Shown: piece after piece, positions 1 to 21,124 of the stretch
How the letters are laid out: every line of letters begins with the position of its first letter
Numbering within the stretch: the first letter of the stretch is position 1
Assembly: GCA_001464035.1 (NCBI GenBank)
Contig: LNEC01000017.1
Span: 124,001-188,000, forward strand
Direction: 5' to 3'
DNA from: Bradyrhizobiaceae bacterium Ga0074131
GTDB lineage: Bacteria; Pseudomonadota; Alphaproteobacteria; Rhizobiales; Xanthobacteraceae
Length of the DNA: 64,000 bases
Notes under the pieces: model-generated
Database searches by the model: none
Seen by the model: only the letters and a program-made list of their open reading frames with translations
Told to the model about the DNA's origin: nothing
Made by a program: the position numbers and the translations under genes

Positions 1-19
1 TCCAGACTGAACGAACCAT
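1..19 (-). CDS. rpsS: 30S ribosomal protein S19, 5' end only
   Basis: Only six codons (MVRSVW) lie inside the window, and they match the usual S19 N-terminus. The gene continues beyond base 1. It starts 12 nt after the rplB stop, with an AAGGAA ribosome binding site inside the gap. This is its expected place after rplB in the S10 operon. S19 is a 30S head protein. The call rests on the start peptide plus the gene order. Confidence 0.85.
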
Positions 20-31
20 GTCCGGCGTTCC

Positions 32-865
32 TTACTTCTTCCGCTTGTGGCGGCTGATGAGAATGAATCGGTTGGTCGACTTGTTCGAGCGGGTCTTCTT
101 GCCCTTGGTCGGCTTGCCCCACGGCGTCACCGGATGGCGACCGCCCGAGGTGCGGCCTTCGCCGCCGCCGTGCGGATGGTCGACCGGGTTCATGGAGACG
201 CCGCGGTTGTGCGGCTTGCGGCCCAGCCAGCGGTTGCGGCCGGCCTTGCCGATCGAGATGTTCATGTGATCCGGATTCGACACCGCACCGATGGTTCCGG
301 TGCAGCGGCCGTGGACCAGGCGCTGCTCGCCGGAATTCAGGCGGACGATGACGTAGTCGTGGTCGCGGCCTACCAGCTGGGCATAAGTGCCGGCCGAGCG
401 TGCGATCTGGCCGCCCTTGCCGATCTTCAATTCGACATTGTGCACGATGGTGCCGATCGGCATGTTGCCAAGCGGCATCACGTTACCCGGTTTCACGTCG
501 ACATAGTTGCCGGCGATCACGGTGTCGCCGACCGCGAGACGCTGCGGGGCGAGAATGTAGGCCTGGGTGCCGTCGGTATACTTGACCAGAGCGATGAAGG
601 CGGTGCGGTTGGGATCGTATTCCAGCCGCTCGACGGTCGCGGGCATGTCGACCTTGGTGCGCTTGAAGTCGACTATGCGATAGGTCTGCTTGTGACCGCC
701 GCCCCGAAAGCGCACGACCATGCGGCCGGTGTTGTTGCGGCCGCCCGAGGAATGTTTGCCCTCGGTCAGCGCCTTGACCGGCTTGCCCTTGTAGAGCGCC
801 GAACGATCGACCATCACCAGCTGGCGCTGGCCCGGCGTCGTGGGGTTGAATTTTTTCAATGCCAT
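32..865 (-). CDS. rplB: 50S ribosomal protein L2
   Basis: This 277-residue protein has the length and sequence of bacterial L2, a core 23S rRNA-binding protein needed for subunit joining and peptidyl-transferase activity. The C-terminal signature HPHGGGEGR, with the conserved histidine near the catalytic centre, is intact, as is the Lys/Arg-rich C-terminus. It sits 12 nt downstream of rplW and 12 nt upstream of rpsS, the canonical S10 operon order, so it is co-transcribed. Nothing is unusual. Confidence 0.98.
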   Translation of the reverse strand: MALKKFNPTTPGQRQLVMVDRSALYKGKPVKALTEGKHSSGGRNNTGRMVVRFRGGGHKQTYRIVDFKRTKVDMPATVERLEYDPNRTAFIALVKYTDGTQAYILAPQRLAVGDTVIAGNYVDVKPGNVMPLGNMPIGTIVHNVELKIGKGGQIARSAGTYAQLVGRDHDYVIVRLNSGEQRLVHGRCTGTIGAVSNPDHMNISIGKAGRNRWLGRKPHNRGVSMNPVDHPHGGGEGRTSGGRHPVTPWGKPTKGKKTRSNKSTNRFILISRHKRKK

Positions 866-877
866 CGTCGTATCGCC

Positions 878-1177
878 TTATAGCCCGGTGGTGACGTCGA
901 TGCGGTGGCCCTCTTCGAGGGTCACGATCGCACGCTTCACGTCCGACTGCGAACCGAAGGTGCCGCGGAAGACCTTGGTCTTGCCCTTGCGCACCAGCGT
1001 GTTCACACTCTTGACCTTGACGTCGAAAAGCTTCTCGACGGCTTCCTTGATTTGCGGCTTGGTCGCCTTGCTGGCGACCCTGAACACAACCTTGTTGTGC
1101 TCGGAGGCCATCGTCGCCTTTTCGGTCACGACCGGAGAGACGATGATGTCGTAATGGCGCGGATCGATATTCTTCAT
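878..1177 (-). CDS. rplW: 50S ribosomal protein L23
   Basis: This 99-residue L23 begins [12 protein letters not shown] and carries the SPVVTEKAT motif typical of the family. L23 binds 23S rRNA at the polypeptide exit and docks trigger factor and SRP there. The start codon overlaps the rplD stop in an ATGA arrangement, indicating translational coupling inside the S10 operon. Length and neighbours are as expected for an alphaproteobacterium. Confidence 0.97.
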   Translation of the reverse strand: MKNIDPRHYDIIVSPVVTEKATMASEHNKVVFRVASKATKPQIKEAVEKLFDVKVKSVNTLVRKGKTKVFRGTFGSQSDVKRAIVTLEEGHRIDVTTGL

Positions 1178-1794
1178 TTGAAGCGCGCCTCCAACGCATC
1201 GAGCGCCGCCTTGGTCAGGACCAGCTTGTGGCGTCGCAGAATGTCATAGACGTTGATGCCCTGGATCGGCAGCACGTCGATGTTCGGGATGTTGCGGGCC
1301 GCCGCGGCGAAACCGTTGTGAACCTCGGCGCCGTCGATGATCAGCGCGTTGGTGAGGCCGAGACCAGAGAAGTGTCCGACCAGCGCCTTGGTCTTGGCAG
1401 CCTCCAGGACAGCGGATTCAATCACGATCAGGCCGCCGTCCTTGACCTTGGCGGACAGCGCATGACGCAGCGCCAGGGCGCGAACCTTCTTCGGCAGATC
1501 GAAGGCGTGCGAACGCACCACCGGACCGAACGCACGTCCGCCGCCGCGGAACTGCGGAACCCGGGCCGAGCCGTGACGCGCACCGCCGGTGCCCTTCTGC
1601 TTGTACATCTTCTTGCCGGTGCGCCAGACGTCGGCGCGCCCCTGGGTCTTGTGGGTGCCGGCCTGACGCTTGGCGAGCTGCCAGTTGACACAGCGCTGGA
1701 TGATGTCCTTGCGGGGCTCGAGGCCGAAAATGGCATCCGACAGCTGAACCGAACCAGCCGCCTTGCCTTCAAGCGTGATGACTTTCAATTCCAT
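1174..1794 (-). CDS. rplD: 50S ribosomal protein L4
   Basis: This 206-residue L4 starts at [12 protein letters not shown] longer in-frame extension to 1851 would overlap rplC by more than 50 nt and is not conserved-looking. L4 binds 23S rRNA and its long central loop lines the exit tunnel; the basic loop ([14 protein letters not shown]) is present. In enterobacteria L4 also represses its own operon. Whether that applies here is not visible. It lies 1 nt after rplC and overlaps rplW by 4 nt. Confidence 0.97.
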   Translation of the reverse strand: MELKVITLEGKAAGSVQLSDAIFGLEPRKDIIQRCVNWQLAKRQAGTHKTQGRADVWRTGKKMYKQKGTGGARHGSARVPQFRGGGRAFGPVVRSHAFDLPKKVRALALRHALSAKVKDGGLIVIESAVLEAAKTKALVGHFSGLGLTNALIIDGAEVHNGFAAAARNIPNIDVLPIQGINVYDILRRHKLVLTKAALDALEARFK

Positions 1795-1795
1795 C

Positions 1796-2530
1796 TCACA
1801 CGCCCTCCTGCTCGGCCGGCGCTTCGGCGGCAGCAGCCTGCTCGCCGCCACCGTCAGCCAGGCGGAACTTGCCCGGCTTCGGCGCGTCTTTCGGCAACGC
1901 CTTCTTCACGGCATCGCGTACGGCGATCCATCCGCCCTTGGAGCCGGGGACGGCGCCTTCGACGAGGATCAGGCCGCGCGCCACGTCGGTCTGCACCACG
2001 CGCAGATTGAGCGTGGTGATGCGATCGACACCCATGTGACCGGGCATCTTCTTGTTCTTGAACGTCTTGCCGGGATCCTGCCGTCCGCCCGTCGAACCGA
2101 TCGAACGATGCGAGACCGAGACACCGTGGGTCGCGCGCAAGCCGCCAAAGTTCCAGCGCTTGATGCCGCCGGCGAAACCCTTGCCGACCGAGGTGCCGGT
2201 GACGTCGACGAACTGGCCGACCACGAAATGGTCGGCCTGAATCTCGGCGCCGACCGGGATCAGCGCGTCTTCCGACACGCGGAATTCGGTGACCTTGCGC
2301 TTGGGCTCGACCTTGGCGACCGCGAACTGGCCGCGTTCCGCCTTCGGCAGATACACGGTCTTGCGGGTGCCAGAGCCGAGCTGCAGCGCGACATAGCCGT
2401 TCTTCTCGGTCGTGCGGTGACCCAAAACCTGGCAATTGCCCAGCTTCAGCACGGTCACGGGGATATGTTCGCCGGTCTCCGTAAAGACCCGCGTCATTCC
2501 GACCTTTTGTGCGATCACTCCGGAGCGCAT
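1796..2530 (-). CDS. rplC: 50S ribosomal protein L3
   Basis: This 244-residue L3 begins [16 protein letters not shown]. It is a 50S assembly initiator whose loop reaches the peptidyl-transferase centre. The conserved loop motif [19 protein letters not shown] is present. The C-terminus is extended and Ala/Glu-rich, as is common in rhizobial L3. It lies 51 nt downstream of rpsJ and 1 nt upstream of rplD in the S10 operon. Confidence 0.97.
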   Translation of the reverse strand: MRSGVIAQKVGMTRVFTETGEHIPVTVLKLGNCQVLGHRTTEKNGYVALQLGSGTRKTVYLPKAERGQFAVAKVEPKRKVTEFRVSEDALIPVGAEIQADHFVVGQFVDVTGTSVGKGFAGGIKRWNFGGLRATHGVSVSHRSIGSTGGRQDPGKTFKNKKMPGHMGVDRITTLNLRVVQTDVARGLILVEGAVPGSKGGWIAVRDAVKKALPKDAPKPGKFRLADGGGEQAAAAEAPAEQEGV

Positions 2531-2581
2531 CGGCGTGCTTCCTGTTCTTTCTGTCCGCTACTTCGGACGGGATCCAAAAAA

Positions 2582-2890
2582 TCAGAGCTTGATTTCGACG
2601 TCGACACCGGCGGCCAGGTCGAGCTTCATCAGGGCATCAACGGTCTGCGGGGTCGGATCGACAATGTCGAGAAGACGCTTGTGCGTGCGCATCTCGAATT
2701 GCTCGCGGCTCTTCTTGTCGACATGCGGCGAACGGTTGACGGTGAACTTCTCGATGCGGGTGGGCAGCGGAATGGGTCCGCGAACCTGTGCACCGGTCCG
2801 TTTCGCCGTGTTCACGATCTCACGCGTCGACGAATCGAGAATTCGATGGTCGAACGCCTTGAGACGGATGCGGATATTCTGGCCGTTCAT
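2582..2890 (-). CDS. rpsJ: 30S ribosomal protein S10 (NusE)
   Basis: This 102-residue S10 begins [16 protein letters not shown]. Besides its role in the 30S head, S10 is NusE, the partner of NusB and NusG in antitermination, and all core family motifs are present. It is the first gene of the S10 block. It follows tuf after 86 nt that contain a strong hairpin, so it could be read through from the str operon or from its own promoter. Confidence 0.98.
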   Translation of the reverse strand: MNGQNIRIRLKAFDHRILDSSTREIVNTAKRTGAQVRGPIPLPTRIEKFTVNRSPHVDKKSREQFEMRTHKRLLDIVDPTPQTVDALMKLDLAAGVDVEIKL

Positions 2891-2930
2891 TGCCGATGTC
2901 TTTCTTTGTCGTCTTCTTTGCGATGGTGGA

Positions 2931-2978
2931 AAGCGAACAGCGGGTGGTCATCCGCCGCCCGCCACTCCCTGTTCGCTT
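2931..2978 (-). other. Stem-loop between tuf and rpsJ
   Basis: A perfect 10-bp outer stem (aagcgaacag/ctgttcgctt) with a GC-rich inner stem spans the gap and overlaps the last 2 nt of tuf. No U-tract follows on the minus strand. This suits RNA processing or partial attenuation between the str and S10 blocks better than a full terminator. Confidence 0.6.
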
Positions 2979-4167
2979 ACTCGATGATGCTTGCGACGAC
3001 ACCGGCACCGACGGTGCGGCCACCTTCGCGGATCGCGAAGCGCAGCTTCTCTTCCATCGCGATCGGCACGATCAGGTGCACTTCCATCGCGATGTTGTCA
3101 CCCGGCATCACCATTTCGGTGCCTTCGGGCAGATGTACGACACCTGTCACGTCGGTGGTGCGGAAGTAGAACTGCGGCCGGTAGTTGGTGAAGAACGGAG
3201 TATGACGACCGCCCTCCTCCTTGGTCAGGATGTAGGCTTCGGCCTTGAACTTGGTGTGCGGCTTCACCGAACCCGGCTTGCACAGCACCTGACCGCGCTC
3301 GACTTCCTCGCGCTTGGTACCGCGCAGCAGCGCGCCGATGTTGTCGCCGGCCTGGCCCTGGTCGAGCAGCTTGCGGAACATCTCGACGCCGGTGACGATG
3401 GTCTTCTGGGTATCGCGCAGACCGACGATCTCGATTTCCTCGCCGACCTTGACGATGCCGCGCTCGACGCGTCCGGTCACGACGGTGCCGCGGCCGGAGA
3501 TCGAGAACACGTCTTCCACCGGCATCAGGAACGGCAGATCGATCGGACGCTCCGGCTGCGGAATGTAGCTGTCCACGGCCTTCATCAGTTCCAGGATCGC
3601 ATCGTGGCCGAGCTTCTTGTCCTTGTCCTCAAGTGCGGCGAGAGCCGAACCCTTGATGATCGGAATGTCGTCGCCCGGGAAATCGTACTTCGACAGCAGC
3701 TCTCGGACTTCCATTTCGACGAGCTCGAGGAGCTCCGGATCGTCCACCATGTCGCACTTGTTGAGAAACACCACCATCGCGGGAACGCCGACCTGCTTGG
3801 CGAGCAGGATGTGTTCGCGGGTCTGCGGCATCGGGCCGTCGGCGGCGGAAACCACCAGGATCGCGCCGTCCATCTGCGCGGCACCCGTGATCATGTTCTT
3901 CACGTAGTCGGCGTGGCCCGGGCAATCGACGTGGGCGTAATGCCGGTTCGCGGTCTCGTATTCAACGTGCGCGGTCGAGATCGTGATGCCGCGCGCTTTC
4001 TCTTCCGGCGCCTTGTCGATCTGGTCGTACGCGGTGAACGTCGCACCGCCGGTCTCCGCCAGCACCTTGGTGATCGCCGCCGTTAGCGACGTCTTGCCAT
4101 GGTCGACGTGACCGATCGTTCCGATGTTACAGTGCGGTTTATTACGTTCAAACTTTGCTTTGGCCAT
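2977..4167 (-). CDS. tuf: Translation elongation factor Tu
   Basis: This 396-residue EF-Tu delivers aminoacyl-tRNA to the ribosome as a GTP complex. GTPase motifs are intact: [11 protein letters not shown] (about residues 18-28), DCPGHADY, and NKCDMVDD. Domains 2 and 3 are full length. It lies 39 nt after fusA in the str operon and precedes rpsJ. No second tuf lies next to secE in this window, where many proteobacteria keep tufB. Confidence 0.99.
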   Translation of the reverse strand: MAKAKFERNKPHCNIGTIGHVDHGKTSLTAAITKVLAETGGATFTAYDQIDKAPEEKARGITISTAHVEYETANRHYAHVDCPGHADYVKNMITGAAQMDGAILVVSAADGPMPQTREHILLAKQVGVPAMVVFLNKCDMVDDPELLELVEMEVRELLSKYDFPGDDIPIIKGSALAALEDKDKKLGHDAILELMKAVDSYIPQPERPIDLPFLMPVEDVFSISGRGTVVTGRVERGIVKVGEEIEIVGLRDTQKTIVTGVEMFRKLLDQGQAGDNIGALLRGTKREEVERGQVLCKPGSVKPHTKFKAEAYILTKEEGGRHTPFFTNYRPQFYFRTTDVTGVVHLPEGTEMVMPGDNIAMEVHLIVPIAMEEKLRFAIREGGRTVGAGVVASIIE

Positions 4168-4206
4168 GACTCTCTCCGTTCAGTCGTTAACTGCCGCTAA
4201 CGACAA

Positions 4207-6279
<2,073 letters not shown>

Positions 6280-6310
6280 GGGTTGTTCCTTAAAATCCGT
6301 TGTTTCGCCG

Positions 6311-6781
<471 letters not shown>

Positions 6782-6796
6782 CTAATCTGTTCCCGA

Positions 6797-7168
6797 TTAT
6801 TTCGGACGCTTCGCGCCGTATTTCGAACGGCGCTGCTTACGGTTCTTGACGCCCTGGGTATCGAGGACGCCGCGGAGAATATGATAACGCACGCCGGGCA
6901 AATCCTTGACGCGGCCGCCGCGGATCATGACCACCGAGTGCTCCTGAAGGTTGTGGCCTTCACCCGGAATGTAGCCGATGACTTCGAAGCCGTTGGTCAG
7001 GCGCACCTTGGCGACCTTACGAAGCGCCGAGTTCGGCTTCTTCGGGGTGGTGGTGTAGACGCGCGTGCAAACGCCGCGCTTCTGCGGCGACTGCTGAAGC
7101 GCCGGCACCTTCTTGCGCGACTTCTGTACGACGCGCGGACTTGCGATCAGCTGGTTGATCGTCGGCAT
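6797..7168 (-). CDS. rpsL: 30S ribosomal protein S12
   Basis: This 123-residue S12 starts at [12 protein letters not shown]; a longer in-frame upstream reading is untranslated leader. S12 guards decoding accuracy. Both lysines whose substitution gives streptomycin resistance are wild type ([11 protein letters not shown] and GGRVKDLPG), so the allele looks drug-sensitive. It is the first gene of the str operon, preceded by a long leader and a candidate promoter at 7575-7603. Confidence 0.98.
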   Translation of the reverse strand: MPTINQLIASPRVVQKSRKKVPALQQSPQKRGVCTRVYTTTPKKPNSALRKVAKVRLTNGFEVIGYIPGEGHNLQEHSVVMIRGGRVKDLPGVRYHILRGVLDTQGVKNRKQRRSKYGAKRPK

Positions 7169-7944
7169 GTCAGCCTTCACCCTTATCGTTCGTAGTTCAC
7201 GCGAAACCGTTATCGGCTCCGCAAAATCATTCGGGACCACCGTCCCATCCGGCCGCTGCGCACGGAAACAACCGCGCAAAGCGAAATCGCGCCAACTGCT
7301 CATTGCTGAGCGGAAAGCGCTTCGACGCCACAGAGGACCACGGTCGTGACCGATCAGCTGAGGCTGTTCAGTCGGCTACCGAGGTCATGCATCCGAAATC
7401 AATCTCAAGAGGACTTGCTCGAGAGAACCAAGATCGTCCTGGCAGTGCCTAGCTATCATCGACAGCGTTTGAGCGGCATTCGTCGAGGCTGGTGCCCGTC
7501 TCGATCCCGAGGGATGAATAAGGGTGATCCGTTCCGACTCTGGCGTCGCTCACCGCCTGTCGTTAAGTGCGCGGGTTTTATCGGCGGTGGATAGCCAAGT
7601 CAAGGCGAAACGACAGCGAAAGAAACGCCTCTGGCGCCTACACAACTTGGGCGCGCGCGCATTTCAACCGGTGCCGGAATCCTCGCTTGAAGAGGCAGAT
7701 GACAGCGAATCTCTGGCCGCCTGCAGGGAGAGTCCTTCCCCGCCGCCGCCCTATAGCAGGTGCAACCTATCGGACCTAATATTACCCGGACAAAATACCG
7801 TGCCCGAAGCGGACTTCGTATGACCCCGAAACCGGAACCCGCACCCGGAGACCGGGAGCGGACGTAAGGAACCCTCACCTCTATCCCGGATTCTGTCGAA
7901 ATTTGCGTCTCTTGCCCGGGGCGGGTTCCATCGCGTTTTTCGGC
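7169..7944. other. 776-bp intergenic leader upstream of rpsL
   Basis: No convincing gene is present: open frames here lack codon bias and family resemblance. It probably holds the str operon promoter and a leader of about 400 nt, plus the 3' flank of the ABC exporter gene. The part between 7620 and 7944 shows nothing further that I can assign. Confidence 0.6.
7575..7603 (-). promoter_or_regulatory. Candidate sigma-70 promoter of the str operon
   Basis: On the minus strand, TTGACT (7603-7598), a 17-nt spacer and TAAAAC (7580-7575) lie about 400 nt upstream of rpsL. The -35 context CTTGACTTGGCT is like strong alphaproteobacterial promoters, and the same string recurs at 29526-29562. No transcript data support it. 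Confidence 0.5.
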
Positions 7945-9957
7945 TCAATCCTCGTCCTCATCCTCGTCATCGTCCACCTGAGCCGCCGCGTGATGCGGTT
8001 TGTGGCTCTGGTCGTCCCACAGTCTGCGGTAGACGCCATTGGCGGCGAGCAGCTCTTCATGCGAACCACGTTCGATCGCCTTGCCGCCGGAGATCACGAT
8101 GATCTCGTCCATCTCGACAACCGACGTCAGCCGGTGGGTCGAGAAGATCATGGTGCGGCCTCTGGCAAGCTTCATCAGCGTCTTGTTGATGGCGGCTTCC
8201 GTGGTCTGGTCGAGCGCCGAGGTCGCCTCATCGAGCAGCAATACCGACGGATCGCGGACGATGGCGCGGGCTATCGCGATGCGCTGGCGCTGCCCGCCCG
8301 ACAGGGTATCGCCACGCTCCCCGACCTCGGTATCGTATTTCTCGGGCAGGCTCATGATGTAGCTATGGATCTCGGCCTTCTTCGCCGCCTCCTCGACCTC
8401 CTGATCGGTCGCACCTTCCTTGCCGAGCCGGATGTTTTCCCGGATCGACATGTTGAACAGCATGTTTTCCTGGAACACGACCGCCATGCTCTGACGCAGG
8501 GATTCTCGGGTCACTTTGCGGATATCGACGCCGTCGATGGTCAGGCGCCCTTCATCCGGCACGTAAAGACGAAGGATCAAATTCAGCAGCGTGCTCTTGC
8601 CGGAGCCGCTGGGGCCGACGATCGCAATGGTCTTGCCTACATCGAGCTTAAGACTGAGATTGTCGAGCACCGGCGTCTCGGAGCCTTCATATTTGAACGA
8701 AACGTGGTCGAAAGTGATGTCGTTGGTGATGCGCGGCAGGTCGGGGGCGCCGGTGCGATCGGCGCCGCGGGTCGGTTCATCGAGGAGTTCCTGAATGTGA
8801 CGCACCGCCGCCGCCGACTGGATCGAAACCGGAATGAAGTGCATCAGGTGCGCGATGTTGTAGGACACTTCCCAGAACGCACTCTCGAACGTCACGAAAG
8901 TTCCGATCGTGATCTGGCCCTTGGTGGCGAGATAGGCGCCGATCGCAAGCACCACGAGATGCAGCAGCAACACCGAGATGGTGACCGATCGCTCGACCAT
9001 GGTCGACAGGAACACTGCGGAGGCGGTCTTGTCACGAACCAGATTGTTGCGAAAGCGGAACCAGCCGAAGGCGCGGCGCTGCAGGCTGAACGCCTTGACT
9101 ACGGCCTGCGCGGCGACGTTCTCCTGCACCAGGCCGAGCACCGATGCCTCATGGAGCTTCTGCTCGTAGTTCGCCTGAACCGCCTTCGGTGTCAGCAGCC
9201 GCGGGCCGATCAGCGTGATCGGAAACACCAATAGCGCCACCGCCGCGAGTTGCCAGTTCAGAAACAGCATGAGGATGATGCCGGCGATCAACTCGAGGAA
9301 CGGCAATGCCGCGCTATTGGCAAAACTCTTGATCGAATTCTCGAAGGCCGAGAGGTCGATAGAAAACCGCGACAGGATCTCGCCGCGCTGGGTGCGCGCA
9401 AAATAGCCCGAAGGCAGGTCCTGCACATGACCGAACAGACGCGATCGCACGTCCGCGATAATGGACGCCGCGAGCCTCGCGTCCCATCGCTCGTACCATA
9501 TCGCGACGATCGAGGTGATGATGCCGGCGGCCGCGAGCACCCCGAGGATCATGTAGAGAGCCTGGAAATCCTCCTCGCCGAGCGCATCGTCGATCAGGAA
9601 CTTGAGGCTCAGCGGCATGATGACGTTGAACAGAGTCTCGACCACCACGCCGAAGGTGACGATGGCCAGCATTTTCCTGTAGTTCTTCAGGAACGGCTGG
9701 ACGAAGGCATAGATCGTCGCAAACGCGCCGGCGGCTTCCTGTGCGGTATAGATGACGAGATCCTCATCATCCTCGTCATCCTCTATCTCGACTTCATCAT
9801 GCTTGTCCCTGTCACCGGGCTGCGCCGGCTTTGCCGCCTTGTCACCGCCAGGACGATGGGCATGCCCGGCCGCCGCCGCCTCGTCGAGTTCCGGCGCAGC
9901 CGAATCGCCCGCGGCGGCAGGCCTCTGATCGTCCGACGAAGGCGGCTTGGGCGCCAT
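7945..9957 (-). CDS. ABC exporter, fused membrane and ATPase domains
   Basis: This is a 670-residue half-transporter of the MsbA/multidrug type that would act as a homodimer in the inner membrane. A Pro/Asp-rich soluble N-terminus of about 80 residues is followed by the six-helix exporter domain. The ATPase domain has Walker A GPSGSGKST near 450, signature LSGGQRQR near 550, Walker B VLLLDEATSALD near 570 and the H-loop STHRLTS. The C-terminus ends in an acidic tail (DDDEDEDED). Start MAPKPPSSDD is preferred over one 22 codons upstream. The substrate cannot be deduced. Confidence 0.93.
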   Translation of the reverse strand: MAPKPPSSDDQRPAAAGDSAAPELDEAAAAGHAHRPGGDKAAKPAQPGDRDKHDEVEIEDDEDDEDLVIYTAQEAAGAFATIYAFVQPFLKNYRKMLAIVTFGVVVETLFNVIMPLSLKFLIDDALGEEDFQALYMILGVLAAAGIITSIVAIWYERWDARLAASIIADVRSRLFGHVQDLPSGYFARTQRGEILSRFSIDLSAFENSIKSFANSAALPFLELIAGIILMLFLNWQLAAVALLVFPITLIGPRLLTPKAVQANYEQKLHEASVLGLVQENVAAQAVVKAFSLQRRAFGWFRFRNNLVRDKTASAVFLSTMVERSVTISVLLLHLVVLAIGAYLATKGQITIGTFVTFESAFWEVSYNIAHLMHFIPVSIQSAAAVRHIQELLDEPTRGADRTGAPDLPRITNDITFDHVSFKYEGSETPVLDNLSLKLDVGKTIAIVGPSGSGKSTLLNLILRLYVPDEGRLTIDGVDIRKVTRESLRQSMAVVFQENMLFNMSIRENIRLGKEGATDQEVEEAAKKAEIHSYIMSLPEKYDTEVGERGDTLSGGQRQRIAIARAIVRDPSVLLLDEATSALDQTTEAAINKTLMKLARGRTMIFSTHRLTSVVEMDEIIVISGGKAIERGSHEELLAANGVYRRLWDDQSHKPHHAAAQVDDDEDEDED

Positions 9958-10117
9958 GAAACCAACCGATGCTGCACGGCCGGCGTGACCGCAAAATCGA
10001 GAGAAGCGGCCGGGGAGAGCCACCGTCGCGATCCTATGCGATCAATATGCGTTCGGCAAAATAATTGAAAGACCAGCCATTCGCGCAACCGTCATAATTC
10101 GAAGATCGGAAGTTCGC

Positions 10118-12172
10118 TTAATGGTCGGCTTCCACCTTGTCGAAGAACGAATAACGCAGGCTGTCGGAGTCGGCATACCACTGGCCGGGCCCCTTGTTGG
10201 CGGCCAGTGTCGCCGCCCAGAGCGCATCCGTACAGTCGCGGCGGTGCATTGACAGATCGAATCCGTTACCGAAGAACAGCTCCGACCATTCCCACCAGGT
10301 ACCGAGCTTCTTCACCCCCCGCAGCAGGTCATAGCGGTCGATCAGCGCCGGCGCCATATCCGACGTCACCGATCCGAACATCAGGCCGGTTTTCATCACC
10401 CGGTTCAGTTCGCGGATCGCGCGGGGAACCTGTCTCTCTCCGACATGACACAGGCTGGTTTCGAACACGAAGTCGAATTCCGCGTCCTTGAACGGCATGG
10501 CGACGATCGAGCCGAGCTTGCAGAACTTCTTGAGTTCCTTCGGCGTCCGGGCGTGGATCGCGCGGTTGTTCTCAATGCCCCAGGCATCGATCCCGCGCCC
10601 GCGCAATGCTCCCACCAGTTCACCGCTGGCGGAGCCGGCTACCAGCAGCCGATAACCCCTGGCCCTGTTCCAGACGATCTTGATGAGATCGCTCAGGTAG
10701 GCGGGATCGGTGAATTCGTTCCAGACCTCCTGATAGGGTCCGAGCCCGCGATAATTCTCGAAATACTGACGGTCGATTTTGTCGGAGGACCGCGCGCCGC
10801 CGTTGCCGCGCGCGCGGCGCAACCGCATCATCTCGGTGAGGATGATGTCGGTGGCGGCATCGGAGGAATCCAGCAACCCGTTCAGCGTCGAGTCGAACAG
10901 ATAGTCGCCGACCACGACCAGGCCGGGATGCTGCTTCGGATCGGGACGGTGATTGGTCATCACGTCGCGCGCCGGCATGCCGCCCGGCAGCGCGTTCACC
11001 GACGACAGCCAGCGATGGATCTTGCCCTCTATCAGATGCGCACGGGCGTCGCCAAAGGAGGCCGGCAGCGACTTCAGCGCAGCGTCGATCAGTTCCTGAT
11101 CGCCGAGATTGGCGAACGCCAACGCGTCGGAACCGGCGATCAGCCAATTCAGAACGCCGTGCTTGCCGACATCATGCCGCGCGCCTTCGTTGTACACGCA
11201 GCAGCCGCCGAAAGCTTCCGACATGAACCATGCGCCCGGGATCTTCTCGCCCCAGAACGGCTCGTCGAACAGCAGCGATACCCGCAGATAATGCGCCGGC
11301 CGGTCGAAATAGGCGACGTGACTGACCATTGACTTGCGCAGCTGCTCGCCGTCCCAACGCATGGTGGCAAGCCAGGAATGCGGCAGGCACATCAGCACCA
11401 GGTCGAAATCCCTGGTCTCCGGCCCTTTGCCGTTCATCATGTTGAGCTGATATCGCCCGGCGGCGGTCTTGCCGACCTTGAGCACCCGGTGGTTGAGCTG
11501 GATGTCCGCGCTGACCTCCGACCGCAGGCAGTCGATCAACTGCTCATTGCCGTTCTGGATCGAATACAGGCCGATGTAGCCGTCGACATCCATTACGAAG
11601 TTCTTCAGCGCATTCAACCCATTGGTGTTGTGGCTTTCGGTGGCGAGATCGGACCGCGCCATCACTTTGAGGAAGCGTTTTGCCGTCGGATCGTCGACTT
11701 CCTTGTCGAGCAGCTCTTCGCAGCTGATATCAGCCCAGGGGTGCTCGTTGTCGTGCGCGCCCACGCCTTCGTAATATTCGACCGGCGACATCAATTCGCT
11801 GCAGCGCTTGCGGAACGCCTCGATTGCGTCTGCGGTCCTGACGCCGTATTTGCGGCGCATGCCCGGCACATCGTTGAGCAGTTCGCCGTCGAGCTGGACC
11901 TGCTCGGCATCCATTGGAATGGTCTGCAGGCCGAAATGCTGGATCAGTTCGCGCAGCGGATCCGGGCCGGTCATCGAGTAGTCATAAATCTCGGCGACGC
12001 CGGCTTCGTACATCGCCGGCGCCGAGTCGAACTTGCGCGTCAGGATCTTGCCGCCGACCCGGTCGGACGCCTCGTAGATCGTGATCCGGCAAAGTTCGCC
12101 AAGCTTCTTTTTGAGATACCAGGCGCTCATCAGGCCACCGGGCCCGCCGCCGACGATTGCAAGATCAAGCAT
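10118..12172 (-). CDS. FAD-dependent oxidoreductase fused to a SAM-methyltransferase-like domain
   Basis: This is a 684-residue two-domain protein. Residues 1-450 form an amine-oxidase-type flavoprotein: dinucleotide motif IVGGGPGG at 6-13, acidic Glu after the second strand (YEASDRVGGK), and the C-terminal FAD motif VVGDYLFDSTLNGLLDSS near 420-438. Residues 500-684 look like a class I methyltransferase: LLVAGSASGELVGALRGRG at 509-527 as motif I, and FDFVFETSLCHVGER at about 566-580. No Tat or Sec signal is seen. It stands between rpoC and the ABC exporter gene, 160 nt from the latter. Substrate and the coupling of the two activities are unknown. Confidence 0.85.
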   Translation of the reverse strand: MLDLAIVGGGPGGLMSAWYLKKKLGELCRITIYEASDRVGGKILTRKFDSAPAMYEAGVAEIYDYSMTGPDPLRELIQHFGLQTIPMDAEQVQLDGELLNDVPGMRRKYGVRTADAIEAFRKRCSELMSPVEYYEGVGAHDNEHPWADISCEELLDKEVDDPTAKRFLKVMARSDLATESHNTNGLNALKNFVMDVDGYIGLYSIQNGNEQLIDCLRSEVSADIQLNHRVLKVGKTAAGRYQLNMMNGKGPETRDFDLVLMCLPHSWLATMRWDGEQLRKSMVSHVAYFDRPAHYLRVSLLFDEPFWGEKIPGAWFMSEAFGGCCVYNEGARHDVGKHGVLNWLIAGSDALAFANLGDQELIDAALKSLPASFGDARAHLIEGKIHRWLSSVNALPGGMPARDVMTNHRPDPKQHPGLVVVGDYLFDSTLNGLLDSSDAATDIILTEMMRLRRARGNGGARSSDKIDRQYFENYRGLGPYQEVWNEFTDPAYLSDLIKIVWNRARGYRLLVAGSASGELVGALRGRGIDAWGIENNRAIHARTPKELKKFCKLGSIVAMPFKDAEFDFVFETSLCHVGERQVPRAIRELNRVMKTGLMFGSVTSDMAPALIDRYDLLRGVKKLGTWWEWSELFFGNGFDLSMHRRDCTDALWAATLAANKGPGQWYADSDSLRYSFFDKVEADH

Positions 12173-12307
12173 GTGATTTTCCGTCGCCCCGCCCGGGCAC
12201 CCGCTTGCGCGACCCGCCCGGTCTAACTCACCCTAGCAAAAGCCTTTTTGACACTGAAGGGAAGATGAACAAAGCAGTGTGCAGTGCGAGAAAGAAGAAA
12301 AAACAGC

Positions 12308-12336
12308 AAAAAAGGCCGGCTTTCGCCGACCTTTTT
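12308..12336 (-). terminator. Rho-independent terminator after rpoC
   Basis: On the minus strand a GGTCGGC-GAAA-GCCGGCC stem-loop is followed by six Ts and preceded by As. It lies about 25 nt past the rpoC stop and would end the rpoBC transcript. The A-run makes it potentially active in both directions. Confidence 0.85.
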
Positions 12337-12361
12337 CATGACATCGTGAATCGACTCAGCC

Positions 12362-16561
<4,200 letters not shown>

Positions 16562-16652
16562 GGTCTTCTCCTCGCGTGCCGATCGTCACCGGCAGCAAAT
16601 TCGAGATTCTTTTTTAGCCACGCGCCTCGCCCAACGTCCGAGCGAAGCGCGG

Positions 16653-16677
16653 ATGCCCGGCGCAAGGCGCCGGGCAT
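16653..16677 (-). other. rpoB-rpoC intergenic stem-loop
   Basis: A perfect 11-bp stem (atgcccggcgc/gcgccgggcat) with a 3-nt loop lies just downstream of the rpoB stop. There is no T-tract, so it probably stabilises or marks processing of the rpoBC transcript and does not end it. Confidence 0.6.
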
Positions 16678-16690
16678 GTCGCTTTTCGAG

Positions 16691-20812
<4,122 letters not shown>

Positions 20813-21046
20813 CGTGGCCTCTCATTTCGTCGCCCGTGAGGGGCGAACCTTCCGAAGCGCGACTGCCATCGCCCCCGGGTTGAATTCCCGAACATTCCGA
20901 ACGTCCGGAGCTTCATTTCAGGACTTAAATCCCAAATCGAAGCCCTCGCCTTCAAAACGCAAAACGACGCGCGGGGCGCTTCCGCACCCGCCCGTCTCAA
21001 CCTGCCTAGTTACGGACTGAAAAAGCCCGAAATTGCCTATCTCCCA

Positions 21047-21088
21047 ACGGTCTGCGCGGAAACGTCGCCATTTCCGCCCGCCAACCGT
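21047..21088 (-). other. Nested hairpin in rpoB leader
   Basis: A 7-bp inner stem gcggaaa/tttccgc sits inside an outer acggt/accgt stem. On the minus strand the run GGGCTTTTTCAG follows some 20 nt later, so it could act as an attenuator, but the T-run is not directly adjacent. Confidence 0.5.
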
Positions 21089-21124
21089 GCTTTCGTGCTG
21101 CCGTCCCGATATGGGATGACGATC

